Shown here: positions 24,765-35,630 of the stretch, one piece after another
Numbering within the stretch: the first letter of the stretch is position 1
Layout of the letters: each line of letters opens with the position of its first letter
Origin: Amyloporia xantha
Lineage: Eukaryota; Basidiomycota; Agaricomycetes; Polyporales; Adustoporiaceae
Assembly (NCBI GenBank): GCA_036971615.1
Contig: JAYKKR010000042.1
Span: 62,001 to 126,000 of the forward strand
Length of the DNA stretch: 64,000 nt
Direction of reading: 5' to 3'
Position numbers and translations under genes: made by a program
The notes under the pieces: generated by a model
The model's database searches: none
What the model saw: the letters and a program-made list of their open reading frames with translations, nothing else
What the model was told of the DNA's origin: nothing

Positions 24765-25187
24765 GACTTTGACATGAACCGTCTTTCCCTGCTTTTGTCG
24801 GATTTTGCCTTTGTTCTATTTCTGAATTTATGAAAAATTGGGGTTGCTGGTCTTTTCAGCCCTTTGTCCTCTTTTTGTCTATTAATTTCCACTTAGATAT
24901 CTGAATGACTTTGAAGTTATATTTTCAATGTATTATTAAGACCGAAAGTAAAACTTGAACAAGTCTGTCATAAGCACATTAAGACCTAATAAGGCAGATT
25001 TGAGAATTGCTTTATGAATATTGTTCCATCCTCATATTCTTATGAGTATTATTATCAACTTTGAAGCAAGATTAAGAATCTTATTATTTTATTTTCGGAA
25101 GCTTTATACATCCTTAGAGAAGCCACTTGGAGCTTTCATGGGACTTAAGGAAATTTTTTAGTCAGAATAAGCAAATAATGGAAATTT
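24765..25187. repeat. right copy of the ~424-bp inverted repeat
   Basis: Inverted partner of 5952-6375, about 98% alike by eye. It starts 72 bp after the DUF6532 stop codon. Together the two copies bracket 19.2 kb that includes the palindrome and the Plavaka gene cluster. Confidence 0.85.
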
Positions 25188-25273
25188 GGCGACCACATTG
25201 TTCGTTATTAAGAGGGTATGGATGTTCTGTCATTCCTTGGTTCTACTGTGGCCAGGAATCTGTGTTGTACAAT

Positions 25274-25833
25274 AGGGGTGTTCAGAGTGCCCGATTCTGG
25301 ACCCGATTCTGAGGCGATTCTGGGTGAGGCGAAATCGGTGAATCCCGTCTGAATCGCCTGAGAGCTCTGAACGCGTCAATTTTGGACGTGCAGTTCTGCA
25401 CAATTCTTGTACCAGAGCATCTATTGTCGGATCCCTTTACTTACGACTTACTAAATGGCCCTTTATTTTGTAATATACGCCTACTATCATTGTTTCATAA
25501 ACCGTGACGAGGAAGAGTGGTTGAATAAAACAAAAGATTAGCTAGAGGTTGGTCACTATGCAAGGCAGGAAGACGACACCTCAAGGCAAACTAAGTTGCT
25601 TGTACTTTGAATTCGTAATCAAATTCATATGACTACAAATCGATATAAGCTTTTAGATCCCTTTACCCCGAGAATCGCGATTCTGCGCGTCGAACCGCCT
25701 CGCGAGGCGGTTCGCAAAGTGGCGATTCTGGCCGATTCTGCGATTCCCGACTAAATCCGAAGCAGAATCGCGCTCCGATTCAGTTACTGAATCCGCCCAG
25801 AATCACCAGAATCGTGCACTCTGAACACCCCTA
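25274..25833 (+). mobile_element. MITE-like element, copy 1
   Basis: A 560-bp unit with terminal inverted repeats AGGGGTGTTCAGAGTGC / GCACTCTGAACACCCCT, possibly flanked by AAT. It has many GATTCTG/AGAATC motifs at both ends and a perfect 24-nt palindrome at 25691-25714 (arms CGAACCGCCTCG). It has no coding capacity. Confidence 0.75.
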
Positions 25834-25845
25834 ATACTCAGCAAT

Positions 25846-26407
25846 AGGGGTGTTCAGAGTGCACGATTCTGGTGATTCTGGGCGGATTCAGTAACTGAAT
25901 CGGAGCGCGATTCTGCTTCGGATTTAGTCGGGAATCGCAGAATCGGCCAGAATCGCCACTTCTTGCGAACCGCCTCGCGAGGCGGTTCGACGCGCAGAAT
26001 CGCGATTCTCGGGGTAAAGGGATCTAAAAGCTTATATCGATTTGTAGTCATATGAATTTGATTACGAATTCAAAGTACAAGCAACTTAGTTTGCCTTGAG
26101 GTGTCGTCTTCCTGCCTTGCATAGTGACCAACCTCTAGCTAATCTTTTGTTTTATTCAACCACTCTTCCTCGTCACGGTTTATGAAACAATGATAGTAGG
26201 CGTATATTACAAAATAAAGGGCCATTTAGTAAGTCGTAAGTAAAGGGATCCGACAATAGATGCTCTGGTACAAGAATTGTGCAGAACTGCACGTCCAAAA
26301 TTGACGCGTTCAGAGCTCTCAGGCGATTCAGACGGGATTCACCGATTTCGCCTCACCCAGAATCGCCTCAGAATCGGGTCCAGAATCGGGCACTCTGAAC
26401 ACCCCTA
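25846..26407 (-). mobile_element. MITE-like element, copy 2, inverted
   Basis: Reverse complement of copy 1 with only a 2-bp indel seen (AAGAAG against AAAG near the central palindrome). It is separated from copy 1 by 12 bp (ATACTCAGCAAT). The pair forms a 1.13-kb foldback structure. Confidence 0.75.
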
Positions 26408-27310
26408 ATAATCACTTTCCTTTATGATTTGGATCCACTGCGTCTCAGTCCGCGATCTCTAGCTTAGTGCCGAACGTTGTCGTGAACCACCTTGTCGCGT
26501 GGATATTACTCAGCAACACAAATGCTAAGTCAAGACTTTATTTTACGGTCTTCCGCAACACAGGGACAGCTGTCATGACGAGGCGAGGCATTCCGTTCAA
26601 GGTTGGGTGCGATCACAGCTCGAGTCAGGCGGCGCGAAGAAAGTACACGATGCCAACAATAACACGGTGAGTAGTCAAGAAGTGTAACTCACGCTCCAGA
26701 TCCTGACAATTCATTTCGAACAGGCGCGCATGCACAAGCCAGTGAAAACCAAGAGAAGTGAGCGTATCGGTGCCAGAAACAGAGCAGCGGTATGGGAGCC
26801 GAGTGTCAGAGGAACGCCAAGGCTACAAAAGGAAATGGGAGAGCCGCCAATGCGCGCAAGCAGGTCGTGAAAGGAATGCAAACAAAAGAACACATCAATG
26901 CTAGAAATTGAATAGGTGGGGCGCGCAGGCGCACTAAGTATGAGGCTCCGGGATCTAACACACGTTGAAAAACACTTGTAGGAAGCGGACCTGCCAGGTA
27001 GCAGAGCCTGCAACGACAACCTCGCGTTGTAACAACAACCGCTCAGGTAAGAGCTAGTCAAGTGGCATGCTTTGTGCTGAAGGATTGGGTCTTGAAGTAA
27101 TATCGTGCTAGGGACAGGTGCTACGCCGAAATATTCACGAGGTGATAGCCCCCGTGAAGCTACTGGGCTGTTATGATACAAGGAACAGCGGGGATCGAAG
27201 AGAGTGCACGCGCATGGTGCTGGCTTGAATACATGATCTGATAGCAATAGGGGCCGAGCGGAATACTGCCCGAGGGACAGTCAGTACACTTTGTTTGCGA
27301 ATATTGCCCA
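26408..27310. other. no supported gene
   Basis: Open frames here, including a 178-codon one on the minus strand, have Cys/Ser/Leu-rich composition without a recognisable motif or a splice pattern. I see no gene that can be supported. Confidence 0.4.
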
Positions 27311-28721
27311 TCATGACGAGCTCGCACGAGAATTCAAGGACCCTATGATGAGCGCACCATCTTCTGAGCATATACTTTATTGGACATTGTCTCACGCACC
27401 TTCTGCAAGACCCTGGAGTTTGGCACGCAGCTTCTCCTTCCTTTTTGCCTACGCCTTCTATTCGCTTCGTTACGGGGACCTGGAGTAGGGCCAAGGGGAC
27501 TGACTGGATGCGGATAAGCAGTGAAGTGACTGTCGGCTAGAAACGCGCCTCCTGCCATGAAGGGAACTGTGGTCGTAGGGAAATGGCTTCCTGATGGTGG
27601 GAAAGGGTATGATGGATGTAACACTAAATTGTAATTGTTGATTATGAAGGGGCCGTTGGCAGCGGTCACCACACCAGTGTCGAGAACTGCCTGCGGGTAG
27701 AAGGGAACATTTCCTTGAGACGATGACATTGCTGCATGTAGGGGAGTGTGTGCGCTGGGAGCCTCCAAGAGACCATTACTGACGCGGCCTGGAGAAGACG
27801 AAGGCAGAGAGGAATAAGGGCGTCTGCTTGCTTCGTGTATTCCATTCGAGATAGAGGGTGGAGATAGCAGAAACCGCCCACGAGAATGTGCAAAGCCGAC
27901 AGGGGGAGCCATTTGCGCAACATCAGTAGGGAAGACTGAAGACTGGAGATTATCAGACACCGGAGGATTTTCGGGTTTGTAAGCGAGATGAGGGATAGGC
28001 TGACCATCAGGCGGTGCCGCTACTCAAAAGGTTTGAGTTGCTCCGGAGATGAACTGTCATAACACAATTTTGGCTCACGGAGAATCATACACGCATCATC
28101 ATCGAAGTCTCCGCGGTGGCTTGAGTCAGGTCCAGCATCGTCCCTATCGATAGTTAGAGGACGCGGTTCACTATCAGAATTGTTTCTCATTTGCGCATTT
28201 GGCTCCATGACTTGTGCGCCTGAATCAATAACACTGCTCGGCTCTGACGGAGAGGCGACACTTGTAGCACCATTGCCTTCGTTATGGTCCAACGATACTG
28301 AGTGAGGAACTGTTTGGCGTGAGTGCCCAGTGCGAGGATCTAAAGAATATGTTAATTAAGATTTTGGATCAGATTGTATCATTCATTCACCATTCTCCCA
28401 TGGCATCAGGTCTTGTTTTCTGACGGTCCAGCGAATGCCGTCGATTGTGCAGAAGGTGCGATTCTCGGAGGTATCTACCTCTGCGCCGGCCCTGATTTGC
28501 CACGGCTGTATCCAACCATTTGGTAGTCGTTCCTCTGGGGCAGACGGCTCAGGAAATCGGAGCTCTGGAGGGATATGAGTCCTATTACTCGTCCTCGACG
28601 ATCTTTTTCGCGTCTGAGAACGTGTTATCGGTCCTGGATGTGACGGTTGTTCGAGAGTAAGCACATCTTGACATATACCCTCATCGAGTGCTTTACGTTT
28701 CCGAGAGCCGCGACCAGACAT
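27311..28721 (-). CDS. uncharacterised basidiomycete protein, paralogue of 57944-59198
   Basis: Starts MSGRGSRKRKALDEG and continues with an N-terminal module containing PPELRFPEPSAPEERL, NGWIQPWQIRAGAEVDTS and NRTFCTIDG. A Ser/Pro-rich middle has the conserved string GPFIINNYNLVLHPSYPF. Near the C-terminus lies a basic run (NRRRRQK) where the frame shifts relative to the paralogue; the shared ending E-D-G-A-L-x-x-G-S-L-x-S-R is found after a last intron and stops at 27311. The frame shift falls in an A/G-rich run and may be a sequencing error. No known domain was recognised. The basic C-terminal segment suggests nucleic-acid binding, but this is only an inference. The second copy of the same plan at 57944-59198 argues that this is a real gene. 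Confidence 0.6.
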
Positions 28722-29878
28722 AGAATGTAACAGGATCAAAACAGGTGTTTGCGACTCGAGGGACAACAAGTTCAGTGTTAATGGGATTGCACGATCTGGG
28801 ATCTCTGCGACTTCGTTAGTGGGATGGAGGACTCGTTAGAGGTATTGACACTTCGTTAGTGGGGTGTCCGACTCCCGCCCACTGAATGCAATCCCCCCAC
28901 CAGAAGTTACGACGGTGATCACGTGCATTCCGTTGCACTGGAAGCGCTGCGCCGTTGCCCTCCCATAAAATATATATTTTTACAAAGGCACATAATGTAT
29001 GCACATTGTAGTCTAGTGGTTTGTAACATTTTCTATATATCGTCGCCGTCATGAGTTCAATCCCTGAAGTTGCTTTATTTTATTTTCGTTTTAAACATGT
29101 TTTTGGTCCCTCCCGAGTTTATAAGAATTGGACAATCTATTTTCATCTATGTCTTGACCTTGGACACCTCACAGTGCTCGCAATAGCTGTGGAACTATGC
29201 AGAAAAATTAAGGGCAAGTAAATTAAACAATACTTATAGTTTTAGCCATTTTTGTATTCTCATCAACTTGTCTAGATAAAGTACACTATTCTATTGCTGA
29301 TTCTTACCCACATTCACTGTATTCTTAGTCTTATGAACTATGGCGGAAAATATGAAGTAATTCTTAGGCGCGCTGAGGAAGCAACACTGACTACCTATTT
29401 GAGTTCGCGTTCAAATAATACATCTCCCAAAGTTTGATCAAAGCCCCTTCTGACGGCGGCGCTCTTGGGCACGAGCGCGGGTAAGAGAAATTTGTCTGAT
29501 CGTCCGGCCCATACGAGCGCAATCTTTCATGTCGAGGCGATGAGCGTGTCGCCGAACGATCCCTGCATCGCACTCGAGTTATTCAACCTGTTTACCGCTT
29601 GTCATCACTCGTGTTCAAATTCTTTCCGGTTGGCGAACCAGTGTATCAACGGTCCGACATGGGGAAAGCAGAGCGCGTTACAGTTTGGACTGGCAGCTTC
29701 CTCATCGAGTGCTAATCGTCAAGCGCAGGAGTCACAGAATTTTATAACTCCAACATAACCCAGAACAATAGAAAGTTTCATATGATTAGTACACGCCCAC
29801 TATTCGCTGTAAGTTAGACCATTGCTGTAAAGTAAGCAGGATAAAGTACATAGCATGCACGAATAAACCTCCCACCTC
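28722..29878. other. intergenic region with a SINE-like box pair
   Basis: No supported gene. The part near 28809-28870 repeats ACTTCGTTAGTGGG. A pol III-type box pair lies at 29009-29063 (separate entry). A minus-strand frame near 29391-29560 ends ARAQERRRQKGL, but nothing else supports a gene there. Confidence 0.4.
29009..29063 (+). repeat. possible tRNA-derived SINE: A box and B box
   Basis: TAGTCTAGTGG at 29009-29019 fits the pol III A-box consensus TRGYNNANNNG. GTTCAATCC at 29055-29063 fits the B-box consensus GWTCRANNC. Their spacing is like that in a tRNA gene, but the arms do not fold into a proper cloverleaf, so a degenerate tRNA-like or SINE head is more likely than a working tRNA. 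Confidence 0.4.
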
Positions 29879-32800
29879 CTAACTGGATGCGAGAGTGCCT
29901 TTTCCGCGCTCAGAATCCATCATGCGATGGACGCGGACAGTGTTACCGATATTGATATTTATCATATCTTGCGGCGTGATGAGAACGTACTGCTTGCGGT
30001 CCGACGCGTTCGCAGTATCAATCTGGTCACATACATTGGTCAATCAAACTCGTCTAAATTATTGCCAATATACGCACCATCATCTTCACACTGATACGAC
30101 GGTTGACCGCATCCATGAAGACGTCGAACTCGTCTGTTAAGGGTGTGAGATACCGCATTCACCCGTTCAGGGTCCCGATAACACACGTACCAAGGCATCT
30201 GATCGGACAACCGATAGACTCCCAGAGAGATAACAATAGACAAATTGTCGAGAAGGACTTCTCACCGCCGCTCAAAGAACGGGATCCTTTTCTCTGCTGT
30301 TCTGCGATAGGGTCTGGTCGTCTGTTTGAACCTGGGAGCGATCGTCGTGAGCTCACTCGCTAGATTACATGGATGGAAGTGATTTCACTTAGAGCTGCAA
30401 CGTCCCTTGCACATGATTGAACAAGAATTTGCCGTAATAACCACGGTTGGAAAGGTGATACGAAAAGTACACTTTGCATCGAAGAGCAATGTGACGACGG
30501 CAATCGTGCCACTTTGTCAGCCGAACCTTCACAGACCTTTTGAGAGCCTGTAAGGTGTATGGGTAAGGTAAGGGCCAGAGAAGAGCGTGTTTGCGTGTGA
30601 TATACCTTGTCCAATGCCAACATGTTTTTCAGATCCTTCCTCGCAGAATCAAGCGCAGTTTTCTTCTTATTGACTTCGACGGTCATCTCTTCGACAGATG
30701 CACCATGCCTAGGGAAATCGTCAGCAGTACGCAATTGCTCTAAGTCGCTTGGACCAACCTCCTCTCCCTCTCCGGAGAGCAGTTTGCACAGCTTCGAGAT
30801 TCCGTCGCACTTCATCAGCATCGCGAGGGTTGGGATAGCGCTCGCAGTATTCCTCAGCTTTCGCCATCCAAGACTTATAGCACGATCAGTTTATCCGCCT
30901 AGTACAACGCAGAATTTACATCTCGTACCTGGAACTCTTATTGCAAGGTCTTTGAAGCCTCTTCAGCATCTGCGACCACCTTCTCCTCGTCGGTTAAGTT
31001 CTTTGTATAATACTGCTTGTTCTGCTGTGCGACCATACGCTCTTGAACTGCTTCCTCAATTTGTTTCTGTAGAGTCCCTGAATAAGGAACATCGCCTCGA
31101 TGCCTACGCATAAGATACTCACGGTGATCCTGTCTTTTTCACCCACGAACTCCGAGATCTGCTTCTGGATCTGCTCTAGCTTCTCAAGCAAAGGTCTTTG
31201 CGCCGCATCTAACTCTGCCCTTTTCTGCTCCACTACCGTAAACTGCGCGATGGTCGCTTCCTTGTCCGCCTCCATGTCCTGGGAAAACGCAGTCAATCTT
31301 AAGGGTAGGAAGCAAAAAGCTCAGAAGGGACCAGAACGTACTGCTTTAGCCTCTTCGAGCGCCTGAATGGCAACGGGGGTTTCGTAGTTGGCCTCTAACA
31401 CCAAGTTGTCCAGCAGTTCTAAGTTCTCTTGACTTACGCTGAGCTTGGGCTTCTTAATTCTGAGATTTTCCTGGTCAGATAATGTGAGAATATGAAAAAG
31501 TGGTACTACACAAGGTCAGGAACTGAACGTCGTTCTGCAGCCGGCTACGTTCAGCACGAAGTGGTTTGACCTTCTCACCGACAGCGTTGTATTCACTCTC
31601 GGCCTTGTTTGATTTCCTCCTCCCAGTGCCTGAGGAGATCACATGAGTGACCACAATCTTCATAGAACGCATCTCACATACCTCTTGGCTCCCGCGATAT
31701 CGCTACCAGTAAACAGCTGTTGACGCGGATCACCTGCGTTCAAGGGAATCATCGGGTTTGAGGAGCCTCCACCTTCGCTGCATACGACAGATAATCAGCT
31801 CAAACGCCCGCGAAAGACACGATTGTTTTCTACGCACGCGAAACGCCGGACGGTATACAAGTCCCCAGACCACGCCAGACCACCTCTTCCCACGTTCTGG
31901 AGGAGCTCGTCGGCATCTCGACGCGTGGGCGCCACCACTGTGCCTTCGATATGCATCTGGTTGATCAAGACACGCAAAACATATGGATCAGAGACCTGAA
32001 AACGTCGCCGTCAGAATTGTCATCTGCCACTGGGAGAGAGTATGAACCCATTTCACATACCTCCAAAGTCCGCAATACAGTGGGTACATGACGCGCAGGC
32101 TCGCCCTTACTGTAGTCAAAGAGATCGACTTCGGAGATGATAATGGTGCAGTTTCTGTGCATATCCGTTCACATCCCGGTTCTGTGAAAGACGTCTATAG
32201 ACTCACTGGTTTCCGAAGTGCTTCAAAAACACGTCCAGGGCCACTCGATCCCGCGCATCGCTAACCGCAAACGCGCCCATAAGACCTCCGAGCTGCACAC
32301 GCATCAGTGGCCCCCATATCTTTGCATCCTTCACGTTGACGTAAAGCCCGAACGGACCCACGGCTCTGTTACCGTGCCACCTTGCCTTCTCGATTTCCGC
32401 GAGGACTCTGTCCATCTGGTTCCCAAACGGCGCCAACTTGTTTCTCTCACGATCTATGCAGCGTTGAAGTTGGTTTTGATTCTCGACGATGCGGTCCTTC
32501 AAGGCATTCAACTGCGTGGCCGAGCTCTTGGCCTTGGCGCTCGACGTCCTGCAACGTCGCAATCTTCTGCTCCTTCTCTGTCTTAATCGCCTGGAGCCGC
32601 TGCTCGGTCTCTTCATGGTCTGATCTCGCTTGCTCCAGCTTGCGGTTCGTCTCCTCCCGCTTGCCAGGGTGAGCCCCTCGACCCGCGCCCGCTCATCTGC
32701 GATTTCTTTCTCGTACTTCGCAATCTGTCTCCTCAAGTTCTGCTGGCTGCTGTTCATCTGGGTTTCCTCCGCCTGTGACAGACCACCCAAGATAGATTAG

Positions 32801-34686
32801 TACATGATCAACGAGAAGGCTACTGGCATCCGTGCAGACCTTGTTCCTCCCGATTTCGGCCCTGTTCTCACGGAGGCGGTCCTTCAGAGCTGTCTTCTCG
32901 GCGTCGAGATGCTCGATCTCGCCCACGCCACTGAGGTCTGCCTCGTAAGCCTCCACCTTCTGGGATGCAGAAGCGAACGCTTCCTGTCAAAGGTGTCCAG
33001 CGCACTGTGATGGCTAAACGCAAGATGCAGCTCACTTCTGCCTTTGCCAGATCTGCCTTGATCCTCGGAAGCCGACGCTTCAGCTTCGCTACCTCTTCGA
33101 ACTGAGCTTTCATTTCCTGCATCGCTGGTCCGTCAGCGATGGCTCTTCACAGACACGTCTGAAATGACGCACCTTTTCTTTCGTGCCTACATGGGCCCAA
33201 GCAAGCTCTTTCTTCAGCTCGTCTGCCTTGAGCCGCTGCTCCCGCGTCTTGGCCGCCTCCTGAAACCGCGATGTTGCCTCTTCCAATGCCTCTACAAGCT
33301 CGGGGATCGTCTCCGACTTGTGCCTCAGCACTTTGTGCATTTGGCCGATGTTCTCCAAGCACGTTTGGTATTCCTCACTCCGTTGACTAAGCTGGGTCCC
33401 GCGGAGGAAAAACTGTGTAGCAGTTGGAATCTTGGATTGAATAATGATTAAGTGATTTCGCTTACCTTGTACTTGCCCGCAGGCTGAGAGGCGCTCAAGA
33501 GTTGCCTGGAAACCGAGTCAAGACGGTCGAGCGAATCTACATTGCGGTTACTTACCTAGCAGAATCTAGAGCAGAAAACCGACTAGTCAGGCTGCTAGCT
33601 ATTAGTGTAATCGAAAAACGCACCCTGAGTCAAAATGTTCATTGGGTTATCCACCTGGATGTTCATGTGATCGCAGATCGCAGAGAGCTCTTCCCTCTTC
33701 GTCGAAATAACTGCGCCATTTTTGCTCTTGATCTTGTATGATGATGAGCCTTCCTTTGTGAACCGGCGCGTGATGACAATGCTTTTCCCGTAGTCTTTTG
33801 GCCGATACGCCTCTTCGCCCTGGTTCTTCAAGACGACAATCACTTCGGAGACACTAGGCATCGGATGAGTACATGCACATTGTGAGAATATATAGACACA
33901 TACTTCTGCCCTTCACGAGTGAACGACTTGAGGCCGCTGCCGCGACTCCGTCGAGTTGGCCTTGCCACCCAGTGCGACAGTGAGCGCAGACAGGACCGCA
34001 CTCTTGCCGCCTGGGAATGAGGCCACAGTCAATCAGCAGCCGATACGGGGTATGTATACGTTACTTATTTCCGTTGTGGCCTAAATAAAATCATAAGCCT
34101 TTCTCAGCAGCAAAATGATACACCTGCACCCACCAATAATAAAGTTAATTTGTGGGCCAAACGTGAAAGTCAGGTACTTGTGGCGCATGAACTGAGGCAT
34201 CTCTAGCGACTCAATAATGCCCATTTCCGCGATGCCCTGTGAAATCCTGGGCATAAGCGATAAACAGCTTACATCGAGTCAGTCTGCACTCACCCCCTGG
34301 GTCTTGCCTTTGGACATGAGCCTCTCGCGGGTCTCCTCCTCGTGCTCATCCTCGAATTTCTTCTCCTCATCTTCGTCCGGAGCGGTCTGCTGGAGGGCGT
34401 CATCGTCATCCTCTTCGATTTGGTTTTCGTTTTTGTCTTCATCGCGTCGGCGCGACTTGGCCTTGCTCTTCGCGCGCTGACTCTCTTGGGATGGCTTTAC
34501 TTCTGGTTCGAAAAACTTGCTTATCGACACTAGATTTAAAGACCCTGGCGGACCCTCAGAGAGCCTCAACCCCCTACTAGTCCGAGAATCTATGACAAGG
34601 ACCCAAAATGTGCAACACAGGTCTGCAAAGAGGTCGAGAAGGAAAGCTGTTAGGCTTAAACGTCCGCTGGCGGAGGTGTGCGACAC
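29879..34686 (-). CDS. SMC6: SMC6, subunit of the SMC5/6 DNA-repair complex (with frame breaks)
   Basis: SMC6 is a nuclear ATPase that pairs with SMC5 in DNA repair and replication-fork stability. In order on the minus strand: an acidic N-terminus, [18 protein letters not shown], Walker A GHNGSGKS split over three exons (34134-34010), [34 protein letters not shown], coiled coil, the hinge with [11 protein letters not shown] and [28 protein letters not shown], second coil, [13 protein letters not shown], signature [15 protein letters not shown], Walker [10 protein letters not shown] (exon 30133-30078) and the C-terminal [19 protein letters not shown] to a stop at 29879. Frame breaks are seen near 33946, 32660, 32545, 30775, 30386 and 30290, plus a stop near 30950. 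Most are one base in short runs. The donor at 34068 is AT instead of GT. The true start is unclear: the 5' end abuts a dispersed repeat. Confidence 0.88.
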
Positions 34687-35380
34687 TTCTCAGGGGCTGG
34701 CGCTCAGCCTACTACTAGACCAATAGTGGGGCAAGGTATGAACATGACTAGATCGCGATGACTTACTTTGACCCTATGTCCACCCTCTACAACACGGTTA
34801 TGGGTCTGCAAGTAGCATGGCGTAGCTTCATCCATTCCTTTCAGAGCACCATCATATCCGACACCAACCAGTCCAATAGTTGTCAGCGAAAGCGAAAGGG
34901 CAAGCAGCGAACATAGAGTCACCTTCGTAAACAGCAAGATTTTTAACCTCATTAGACGATGCTAGAGGAATCGAGTGAAGAAGATACAGCTTCCAGAAAG
35001 TCACATACGTACCTTGTTCGAGGCGGGTAGCGTATACATGAAACGTTATTTGTACAGAGCTACAGCGAGATGATAAGATGACAAAAGCGCAAATCGCGCA
35101 AAACCACCGGCTACAATGATCTAGGATCATCGCCGCGCAGCACAGAAAAGAAGAAAAGATCGCTGAACACTTTCGAAGGCTCTGTACGTTAAGCACCAAA
35201 CGTAGGCTACAGCGACTTGATAACAGTCGCCGCCGCCGCATGCATAAAAGAGTACTGTTCATGGTTGCGAGGCTACAGCGACTTGATAAAATTCGCCGCC
35301 GCCGCACGCGTGAACAGACGAGCAAGGAAAGACTGACTCGATTGTCCAAGGAAAGGATTGTCCAAGGAAAGACTGATCGA
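34560..35380. repeat. diverged duplicated segment, copy A (partner 60545-61350)
   Basis: The segment matches 60545-61350 in the same orientation with many differences. Shared strings include AGGTC(T/C)GCAAA, GTCAGCGAAAGCGAAA/GTCAACGAAAGCGAAA, CACATACGTACCTTGTTCGAG, and the repeated GGCTACAGCGACTT...CGCCGCCGC...GTGAACAGAC units. On the minus strand a hydrophobic frame from 34952 (LLALSLSLTTIGLVGVG) is partly kept in the partner (LLLAFSLSLTVIGVVGV). This could be an old membrane-protein exon or TE sequence. Confidence 0.7.
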
Positions 35381-35630
35381 TTGTCCAAGGTCAGTATTAA
35401 TAACAAGGTCCTCCAATGACCACAGCATCGTACACCTTGGAACTTGACCGTTGTTCGCTGATGACAGTACTTATCGCTGCGGACCACACGTGACGTCGAC
35501 CTTTCAACAGTCACAACGTTATGCCGTATCACCACTAGCGGCGGCAAGCGCCAGTCCGCCACATCGGCCTATGCACTTTTCACTCAACTATCAGATCGTC
35601 TTCTCATCGACTCATTATTAGTCTTGAACT

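Noticed and set aside
26711..27247. 178-codon minus-strand frame
   Set aside because: Cys/Ser/Leu-rich with no motif, no paralogue and no splice context.
34852..35562. 236-codon minus-strand frame upstream of SMC6
   Set aside because: It runs through GC-rich tandem CGCCGCCGC units and has Arg/Ser/Leu-rich composition; it is an artefact of the repeat, although its last part overlaps a possibly old hydrophobic exon.
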